This document shows, in pieces, positions 55,981-64,000 of a DNA stretch of 64,000 nucleotides. This DNA comes from Polytrichum commune (taxonomy: Eukaryota; Streptophyta; Polytrichopsida; Polytrichales; Polytrichaceae): assembly GCA_950295325.1 (NCBI GenBank), contig OX485809.1, forward strand, positions 35,533,081-35,597,080. Direction: 5' to 3'. The position numbers and the translations under genes are program-made. Every line of letters begins with the position of its first letter. Position 1 is the first letter of the stretch. Under the pieces are notes generated by a model, which was not told the origin of the DNA, ran no database searches, and saw only the letters and a list, made by a program, of their open reading frames with translations.

Positions 55981-56001
55981 CCTATGTCCCGTGGACATAG
56001 G
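55981..56001. repeat. Hairpin 1 downstream of the element ORF
   Basis: CCTATGTCC, loop CGT, GGACATAGG: a perfect 9-bp stem, followed at once by TCTAG. Confidence 0.85.
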
Positions 56002-56035
56002 TCTAGGGGTGGAACGAACAGACACTTCATTCACG

Positions 56036-56054
56036 TCGATCCCCTGGGGATCGA
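56036..56054. repeat. Hairpin 2 downstream of the element ORF
   Basis: TCGATCCCC, one T, GGGGATCGA: a 9-bp perfect stem around a single central base, 34 bp after hairpin 1. Confidence 0.85.
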
Positions 56055-56611
56055 AGTTTCTTCTCTTCCTTGCCACTCCCTCATATGTTGCAGTTCCATT
56101 TGTTCCTAACCAAGTGGTTGGGACTAGTGTTGGGCATGTATTAAAATTGGCACCAAATCCTACCGGTTATCAGGGTGCTTCTTAAATTTTATAACCGTGG
56201 TTCTCAAATTTTCGAATAACCATATTTGATTTATAATCGTGGTTCTCAAAATAAAGACATAACCCAATCAAATAATTTTCTAGGAAACCATTGGTTTTTT
56301 TGTTGGTTCTTTCATGAATCGTTGGATTGTTGAAGTTTTTAAAATTAAACAGGACTGAAGCTTCTTTTAATGTAAAAACACTCAAAACCCCAAAACCGAA
56401 GGTTCTTTGATTCTAATTTGTCTTCAAAAACCGGAACCAAATGTTAGTAACAAAATCAAATACATGCCCTATATTGGTTGGAACCCACCTTTCACTTTGT
56501 ATGCCCACTAGTTGCACATGCGATTCATCTATTGTTTTGTTGGTTCAAATTTTTAAAATGAAAATTAATAAATAAATAATTTAATATTTGTCGCCTTGAA
56601 TCACAAGAGTT

Positions 56612-58073
56612 GTGTCCAGATTGCAATTTGGTTATGGTACAAAAATGGATATGATTGGCATGGACATTGTGAATGTTGCTTCTAGTGCATGCTCAAATTT
56701 TGTGGTTGCTCCTCTTTCAATTTCATCTTTTGGTTTGATTGCATTACCATTAGTGACTCAATTGCAGCACCCTACCTTTTATTCATTGAATTATGGTTAG
56801 CTTGATGTGCCCCTAAACCACGTGCATATTGTCCACAATTTGTTGCAAGAATCCAAGTTGCAAGGAAAACATTATGTGGGATCTGCTAGCACATCACAAG
56901 TTGACCTTCCAATTCTTAACAAGCTTCTTGATATGCCTAATGTCTATACAAGTCATGCTACACAAATGAGTCCAAGTCCTAATCATGAATCTCCTTCCCA
57001 ACTTTATGTTCCCACATCATCAACAACCATGGTTAGGATGAGAAGCTATAGGCTAAATGGTGTAGAGCTAGGTGTTCAACAATATGACAAATATGAAATG
57101 GGTATATTGGGAAAGATTGTGAAAAATTTAACAAGAGATCTCTTAGAATTAGAAATCATGAATTCAACAATGTGCATGTTGTTCCATGTGTGTGGCATTG
57201 TGGTGTCCATGTTTTGGAATGTTCACAGTGAAGTACATATGTTGATCGTTTAATTATTTGGTATGGGGTAGGTACTCATATATACCAAGTACAATTGCGT
57301 CTAAAGATGACCACTTAGAAAGAGAAAAACTTAAGCCTACATCATGGAAATGGTTCATTGTGAAAGAACCGCCAAGAATTGAAATTGGATTGGAATATGA
57401 AAGTTTTGATAAGTTGTCTGCTATGAAGAAAATGACATGTTTGCAACTAACATGTGGAATTTTCTTTGAGCCAATTGGCTAGATTTAAATGGAAAGGGAG
57501 CAACATGTTTGGTTGATAGCATGAAGAGATTCACTCAGCCATATCGTTGTTCTAAATTTTTTGGTCTCATGACATATTGGTGAGGTTATGTAAGTAAACC
57601 AACATTTATGCATCAATGTGTCCAGTAATTAGAACATAGACATGTGTTTGTGTGACGACATGAGAATATTCCTAGGTCTTTGTACCATGAAGGGTTTGAA
57701 GAAGTTATCTTCGTACCATTTGCATTGCTCCAAAAAAAATTTGTGGGGACAGCACATGAAATTATACAGATTATGACAAGAAATATATACTAAGCAATAA
57801 TTAAGTGCTTACATTTGGTTGTCATTGATAAAACTCAACCTAGCTATAGTTCAATAGCCCAAATAGAAGGGCTAGCGAATGAGCACAACTCTTTATATGT
57901 GGAATATTGGAACCTGGAGTAAAAATCCAACCGTTGATGAGATGATGGCGAGGTACATGGGTGAGAGATCTCCAATAAGGATGTATTTGAAAAATAAACC
58001 TTGCCATTATGGGCTCAAGTGTTGGGCATTAGCCAATGCTAAAAATCTTAGTTTGGAAAAAAATGAAAATTAG
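56612..58073 (+). pseudogene. Decayed PiggyBac-type transposase region
   Basis: Frames are broken by several stops and frameshifts. The clear part is 57879-58073, where VDEMMARYMGERSPIRMYL and KPCHYGLKCWALANA match the PiggyBac (DDE_Tnp_1_7) block around its first catalytic Asp (the D of VDE) and the following K-P-x-x-x-G-x-K-x-W segment. Upstream frames at 56807-57253 and 57258-57482 have coding-like composition and the same orientation and may be the N-terminal part, but I cannot align them. The second and third catalytic Asp residues are not visible. TTAA target duplications were not located. Confidence 0.65.
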
Positions 58074-58119
58074 AGCTTTATTGTAGAAAGGAGGAGTCCA
58101 TCAATGCAAAAGGAGAAAA

Positions 58120-58449
58120 CACTACACAAAATATGATATTTAGTGTTTGATACACTAAATATGAACGCATACACTAAATATCAATAACCCTACGAAAGTA
58201 AGTAACATTAAATGTAAACTGGAACACTAAATATCAATTATGGTAAAATATGTAAGTTACATGTTTGAATTTAGTGTTAGTAAGGATATGAAAAAAAAAG
58301 GATATAATAAGGGAGGTGGCTGTAGGGAAGGTAGCAACACATTTATGTCTAACACTAATTGTCAAAGAGTTGAAAATTAGTGTTGAGCATGGTAGGGTGG
58401 TAACAACACTAAATATAATCAAACACTAAATATCATATTTTGTGTAGTT
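58120..58449. mobile_element. CACTA-like MITE, 330 bp
   Basis: The left end CACTACACAAAATATGATAT (58120 on) and the right end (to 58448) are inverted repeats, exact over 31 bp from 58121. The motif ACACTAAATAT or its complement recurs at least seven times near the ends, like the subterminal repeats of CACTA elements. The last base of the right end is T instead of the expected G, and 3-bp target duplications are not evident. It directly follows the PiggyBac-type remnant. Confidence 0.8.
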
Positions 58450-60243
58450 GGCTACAAATTTGAAATGCATCTATTGGAGGGCTAGAAGATAAAGGTCACA
58501 TGGTGACATGTGACAAAGTTTCTAATTCATCCAAATTGTTTAGAATTTGAGGTTGAAAGGGTCAAGCACAATGATGTTAGGTAGAGAGTGTTTGCTTTAG
58601 GAGAACATGTAGTACTTGGTTGCAAATTGTCGAGGAGGAGACTTATAGGCCTTTCCCGAAATGCCAGCCTCTGAGACAGCCATGTCACTTTCTAGGGTTA
58701 GGGTTTCGTTATCCTCCGTTTGACTTCTCACACATGTTCTACGTCCTAATAGTAATAAATTACATCACTCAACACTCTCAAGATCTCCTAGGAGCTTCAT
58801 TTTTCTCTTTCTCACTATTCAACTCATTGGATTCATTTGCATGTTTAACGCTCATCTCAAAATATCAAAGAATAAAATTTCAACCCTAATATCATTCTCA
58901 AACATCAAGTGTAAATCCAATCACTATTCGTTATTTCAATACATCAACTTCACCATCCAACACAAAATTGTACAAATAAAAAATATTTTATCGTCATACC
59001 TTGTAACAATAAAACTAGTCCAATACTATTTTTTCATTCTTCTCTTACTTTTTCCATCTCTTCTCTCTCTAAACAAAGTTTCTAGAGTCTTTAACCAAAG
59101 TAAACAATTCTCCCTTCAACTCCTTCAACAACATTCAAGTAATACTAACAACTGGGTCAATTTTTTCTCTTTTGGAACCCACACTATGGATTTCCTTTGG
59201 GTGGCTACATAAATTATTCCATGTCAGCACTTCTAGATTGGTTTAACTTATCTTCATTCAAACTTAATCGTCGCCGAGTAATAATGCAGACCTTCTACAT
59301 GTTTACTCTTATGTCTTACTTTAGAGATAAATTCTTTAACTCAATGGAAAATAAAATAAAACAGAAACATTTCAACTAATTGTATATAGTGTCACTTACT
59401 ATTTGGAGTTACACATTGCTATATATATTTTTATTATTGATGTAATTCTTTACCTCGTAAAGATGTTAATGTTCTATAATGTCCAAACAACCAATTCTCC
59501 TTTGTTGGCTAGAAAAAAAAAAGATATACAGTAAATAGTTCTGGATTTGCTTCATTATAAATAGTAAGCGACACCAAATACAATATTTAGTGTAGAAAAT
59601 ATTGTAAATAGTGTTGTAGTAAAAAGAGGACCAATTCAAGAGGTCTGACTTCCAGCCCTATCCATCGAACCTGAGCTCCGAGCCAAAGGAGGAACAATCC
59701 AAATCCATTGACCTTTTAGGGCTCAAACTTCAGAGGAATGCACACCTCATCGGATGTTGTAAGGATTTTGCTGCAGCAATGGCAGTATAGTTTGTCACGA
59801 GATTGTTCCATTCACTTGCACAGTTTTGGAATGCGAGTTAGGCCAGTGGCTGTCTATCTACCATTTTTTCTTCGGTTGTTAAGGCTCCCTTGCACACAGG
59901 AGTGGGTTTTATCCGGAAGGGTTTAAGGGTGCAGGAAGACCCGAACGCAACTCCAAAATTGGGTCTTGAACTTTGGGAATACCAGTAAGTAGACTGTGCT
60001 GCATTTGTGTTCAAATCTCATCTTCTGCTGAAACTCAAGAAACAGGATTTGAGTATTGATGTGTGGCGAATAATGGATCAGAGAGAGAAGTCGATTTGGG
60101 TCGAGCAGAGGGTTGTAGGGGGGGCGAGATTAAGGTGTTGTTGTGATTATGATTCGAGACAAGGCATCATACCTATCCACATTGTAATTCCGTCCTTTGT
60201 ATTTTTAAATTCTGGTGTGTGCAACCATTATTCGAGACAATGT
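58450..60243. other. Gene-free stretch before the EMAPII-like gene
   Basis: AT-rich sequence without a supported gene. Contains a third CACTA-like element fragment at 59387-59602. From about 59640 the sequence becomes more GC-balanced, but I recognise nothing in it. Confidence 0.5.
59387..59602. mobile_element. Small CACTA-like MITE fragment
   Basis: GTGTCACTTACTATTT at 59387 pairs with AAATAGTAAGCGACAC at 59562 (one mismatch). The right side continues with ACCAAATACAATATTTAGTG, which carries the same palindromic core as the elements at 39168 and 58120. Confidence 0.55.
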
Positions 60244-60805
60244 CCCAAGACCGGCATTCTATTCTTTTGATAGCCTTGTATTTTTGGTGTGAGGTTTGAT
60301 TTTCCTTGGAAGATCACATACCTTACGAGCTAATTCGAAACTGAAAATCCATCGCCTAGTTGCAGAATTTTTTCTTCTGGTAGGGTCGTGCAGATTACTT
60401 CTTCGAAAGAGGTAACAAGCGATTTCTTGAGCTACTGCTGAGAACACCCTTTGCATAATCATTTCTCAACTTCCATCTCTTCCGAAATGTCTCGTGAATT
60501 GTGGAATTTGGCAAGACCGCCATTCAGTTCTGTTGATGGCCTTTGTAATCATGGTGTGGGGTTTGGTTTCCTTGGAAGATCACCCACCATATGAGACAAT
60601 TCGAACGCGCAAATCTTTCGCCTAGTTGCGGATTGTCTTCTTTTGGCAGAGTTGTGTAGATTATTTCTTTGAAGGAGGTGACCTAAAAATTGATACTCTG
60701 CTCTGTCATTTGAAGCAATTTCTTGAGCTACTGCTGAGAACAGCCTGTGGATGATCAGTTTAGGGCATTTCATCTCTTCTGAAATGTCTCGTGAATTCTT
60801 GCAGC
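60244..60805. repeat. Tandem duplication directly upstream of the EMAPII-like gene
   Basis: Two units of about 270-297 bp share CCTTGGAAGATCAC (60304 and 60570), CGCCTAGTTGC, TTTCTTGAGCTACTGCTGAG (60423 and 60720) and GAAATGTCTCGTGAATT (60484 and 60781). The second has an extra stretch of about 31 bp containing AAATTGATACTCTGCTCTG. Unit 2 ends about 20 bp before the ATG at 60819, so the duplication covers promoter and 5' UTR. Confidence 0.85.
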
Positions 60806-60818
60806 AAGGGCAGTAGCT

Positions 60819-62496
60819 ATGGCGCTGGCGGGAGCGACACGGTCTCTCTCCCCCACAATTATCAAAGTCTCTTCTTCACTTTTGTTGGCTGCACCTACCA
60901 GGGTTTGTGCTGTAAGTCAAGCTAGGGTTTGCTCTCGACCATCACATGCTTTCCACTCTCTCTCACTTTTAATTTCCTCCAATTCTGTGTATCCTCATCA
61001 ACATCAAGTGGCACGGAGCTCATCTGGAAGCCGGAACAGATTCACCACTTTAGTGTCTCCTTCGCCATCCTCGGTGTCTGTAGATCCACCCGCAGAGAAT
61101 AGTTCCTCCTCTTCTTCTGCGGAAGTAGTAGATGTCGGAGCAGATCTGGACTTATTGGACATTCGAGTAGGAAAGATTCTGAAGGCCTGGAAACACCCTG
61201 AAGCTGATTCTTTGTACGTAGAGGAAGTGGACGTCGGAGAGCCCGAGGGACCTCGCACAATCTGCAGCGGTCTCGTCAAATATGTGCCGCAGGAAGCACT
61301 CGAGGTATCATATTTTTCCATGCCTCACCTATTTGGCTCATTATTGGTCTCTCCTTACTTACTGCAATTTCTTGCAAAGTTCCCAGCATTATCGATGAAG
61401 AGGAATGCATCTAGTAGAACTTTTTGATGAAAGAGAATGGTTGAGACTCTTGAGTTCCTTGATCCTCTGATGTGTTCCTTCCAGGATTCTCTGTCCTCAA
61501 TAGAGTTATCCGTAAAGTGTTTCAAATTGGGGTGAAACTTTTTTGCAAACCCTGGTTCATCTTTGAGAGAATTTTCTATTAAGAGCTTGTTAGCTCATCG
61601 GTGTTGGAGCCTATTTTGAAAATTGGGTGAAACTCCTTGGACCTCCTCTTGCTATCCAAAAAGGCTAGCTTGGCCCACCCATCCTAGTATGACAAAGTAG
61701 AAAGCTGGTTCTTAATAGCCCAACATCATTTTGAGCCTGCAAATTTAAGCCTCAGGAAAACTTGTCTGATACACAGATACACTCTCAAACTCGCCATTTA
61801 GCCAACTCACCCCTGGAGTTTGATCCTTAGACTTTACGGATACCATTACTGTAGGCTCAATTTTGTTTTACATTCCTAGAAAGGAATAGAGTGTTTCTGG
61901 AATGTCAAAAATTGTTGTATGGGAAGTTCTTAGAGGCAGCTTGCCTGGTGGTTGACATTTTGCAATTGAAACTAATCTGATGAAATGCAGGGAAGGACAG
62001 TGGTGGTGCTTGCAAACTTGAAGCCCCGGAACATGAGAGGAGTGAAGTCAAATGGGATGCTTCTGTGTGCATCAGATGCAGCTCATGAAAATGTGGAGCT
62101 TTTGACTCCACCAGAGGGAGCAGTTCCAGGCGACCGCATATGGTTTGGAGGTGAGGAGGCTCAGGCCGACCAAAAAGCAGCAGGCACTCCAAACCAGGTA
62201 TAGTCACTTCTGTACAGTATTTCATTTTCTTTCAAAGGGGGCTGCCATGAATTGTGAAAAGAGAAGTAATTAAGATGAGGTCTTGCTCCAGTGCTCTCAG
62301 TAAGTCTGCAATCTATGCATAGGAATTTTGAGAGAGCTGGTGGCTATGGCAGGTCCAAAAGAAGAAAATTTGGGAAGGTATTCAACCACTGCTAAAAACT
62401 ACAAGTGACTGTACAGCTGTGTTCCAAGAAAGGACAATGCGAGTGTCTGCAGGGGTGGTCACTTGTGCATCTTTGCAGGGTGGCAATATATCATAG
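60819..62496 (+). CDS. Plastid tRNA-binding (EMAPII/Arc1p-type OB-fold) protein
   Basis: Exons 60819-61304, 61991-62197 and 62353-62496 join in phase 0 (CTCGAG|GTATCA, ATGCAG|GGA, CCAG|GTATAG, GGCAG|GTC) to 278 aa. Residues 1 to about 100 are Ser-rich with basic residues ([20 protein letters not shown]) and look like a plastid transit peptide. The OB-fold tRNA-binding domain starts near residue 109: [43 protein letters not shown], then [26 protein letters not shown] and [13 protein letters not shown]. The end ([19 protein letters not shown]) matches the C-terminal extension typical of EMAPII-like proteins. Such proteins bind tRNA in trans and assist aminoacyl-tRNA synthetases. There is no synthetase catalytic domain, so this is a stand-alone factor, not a methionyl-tRNA synthetase. 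Confidence 0.92.
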
Positions 62497-64000
62497 AATA
62501 GTTTATGTCAGGCACAAAGAATAGTACAACTTTCTCTATTTTAATAGTGATATTTATTTGATTGGCAGCCAGGATTTCTGTTAACAACACCCTATCATGA
62601 CTTCACTATGCAATTGCTTCAAGTCCCTGTCAATGGTTCGGAGCCATTTCATATGCCCCCAGCATATTACAGAAGAACAAAGCACAGTGAATGCAGAACT
62701 TACTACAACTGAATTTAAGGAATAATTTGGATTCATGCATGTGACACATGTCAGCAAAGAACTTCATCTCAGTACATACACAAGATTAATCTACTGCAGC
62801 ATAGATTAAGAAGTGGAGATGATGTAACTTCAAAAATCAACAGATTCATATTCAACAAAGATAACGAGATGTGCTTAAAGAAAAAGTCTACCTTGAAATT
62901 GTTTTTTACAGTTTGATGGCACAGAATTGTACAATTTCTGAATGACTTAAATGCATGTCACCAGCTAAAATATATAATCTAGTCTCACGTTCACTCTAGT
63001 TTTCGTTACCTCTTATGGGAATGTGTATACCTTGGCACTTGTTGCATTGGTTACACTTCAACGAATGAGTGCAATAAGAGCTAATTATGGTACCCCAACG
63101 AGGTCTTGATAACCAATGATGTAGCTGATTGACCACTGATGCTGTTGCCAGTCTGCAAGAAGGCCCCCAGAGAGCTGCAAGATGCACAACCAAGGAAGAG
63201 AGGAGATAAGAGAGAAGGGGTGAGGGTAAGTGGTTAGCAAATATTAAAATTTAGCAATAAACCAATTGCAATAAACCCTGTTATGGAATAATAAGGGATT
63301 GTAACCATGGCATTGAATCTATCTCAATATCTTATTAATAACCTACGAACAGTTGTAAGTACAATGCTTCCAATATGATGATTGTGCCCTTTCTGAGCAA
63401 CTCTCAACATTTGGTTGACTCTATTCTTTGGCTTACTGGCCAAGCGAACATAGTTGCATTCATAAAAATCTGGAATTTCCTTCGACTGAAATCTTCCATC
63501 TACTAAGTATAAAAGAAAGACTCTATTACTCTACTCACCCACCAGCCACTTGAGACTGCAGAAGGTGTATGAACCTAAATTGATCGGCATAACCCAGTAC
63601 ATTTTGGATCAATAATTGAAGGGGAGGGTATGCCTAAAAGAATATATTTTTTGGATATAAAATGTGATTCTAACGATCATTTTGGAAACCAAAAATGACA
63701 CACAGTTTTAGTTTCACCATGACTATATACAGAGGGTGTGCTAGGTTGTGGAGGACCCTACTAAGGAAAGCAGGTGCAAGAAGAAAGCAATGAAGCAACC
63801 CAACATGGCGCCAGCAGCCACCTGCAGCACCAAAAACGGATGTGCACCAAAAGCAGTCAATTTATGATCTTGCAAAATATAATACCTTGTCTTCTATATC
63901 TCATGGTTACTTTAAGCTGTAAGCAGCCTCAAACAGTCTTTGAAAAGCATGTCCTAAAGACAATTTGGTGGGTAATATGTACACCTATGTTTAGGCCCAT
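62497..64000. other. Right end of window, possible exons of an unidentified minus-strand gene
   Basis: Mostly AT-rich with no certain gene. Two minus-strand segments look like exons: after an acceptor at 63822 (GCTGCAG|GTGGCTGCTG) a hydrophobic frame AAGAMLGCFIAFFLH, and after an acceptor near 63178 (CTTGCAG|CTCTCTGG) a frame such as SLGAFLQTGNSISGQSATSL followed by a GTACC donor. Their phases do not obviously agree and I cannot name a family. Confidence 0.3.

Larger units (their letters stand above)
55764..56600. other. 3' flank of the RNase H-endonuclease ORF
   Basis: Contains two tight hairpins (55981-56001 and 56036-56054). From about 56190 it has the short repeated motif ATAACCGTGGTTCTCAAA (again as ATAATCGTGGTTCTCAAA near 56233). 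There is no poly-A tail and no LTR-like end that I can see. Confidence 0.5.

Noticed and set aside
55981-56010. Helitron 3' end (hairpin plus CTAG)
   Set aside because: CTAG lies 1 nt after the stem rather than about 10 nt, and no Rep/helicase sequence is present.

Overview
The window is nuclear DNA from a land plant. The evidence is GT-AG spliced multi-exon genes for plant-specific or plastid proteins (f-type thioredoxin, OSCA/CSC1 channel, ankyrin-PGG protein, pectinesterase), predicted plastid or mitochondrial transit peptides, and AT-rich introns full of short transposable elements. Long TE-filled introns together with a PiggyBac-type transposase relic suggest a bryophyte, lycophyte or fern rather than a typical angiosperm. 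That placement is an inference and I cannot name the species.

Layout. 1-2.3 kb is repeats. A two-exon ankyrin-PGG membrane protein lies on + at 2322-4405, and an intronless plastid thioredoxin f on + at 6395-6979. An 11-exon OSCA/CSC1-like mechanosensitive channel runs on - from 21452 to 10549; all 11 exons join in frame to 811 aa. 21.5-25.6 kb is repeat-rich and holds a 0.6-kb hAT-like element with an 8-bp target duplication. A 5-exon secreted pectinesterase (321 aa) is on + at 25621-29919. A 2-exon small heat-shock protein (176 aa) is on - at 33397-31303. A 19-exon NAD-malic enzyme (631 aa) is on - from 46010 to 36674. A conserved plastid membrane protein whose 5' exon I could not find is on + at 47784-51106. 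A 3-exon plastid tRNA-binding (EMAPII/Arc1p-type) protein (278 aa) is on + at 60819-62496.

The most unusual part is 52.9-58.5 kb. It holds a 2.7-kb uninterrupted ORF, strongly A/C-rich on the coding strand and unlike its surroundings. In order it carries a segment resembling the PCIF1-type methyltransferase fold (with its catalytic motif altered), an RNase H with all four acidic residues, a CCHC knuckle, a second Cys cluster and an R2/Dualen-like restriction-like endonuclease. There is no reverse transcriptase. Its best ATG lies 63 bp upstream behind one in-frame stop. Two tight hairpins follow the ORF, then a decayed PiggyBac-type transposase and a CACTA-like MITE.

The recognised genes have unrelated household functions (redox regulation, Ca2+-permeable mechanosensing, pectin de-esterification, protein folding, mitochondrial malate decarboxylation) and show no sign of forming a cluster. 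The common theme is intron growth by interspersed repeats and by partial exon duplication. The OSCA gene and the NAD-ME gene each carry a broken copy of one of their own exons next to the real one, and the sHSP gene has a four-unit tandem array built on its splice donor.
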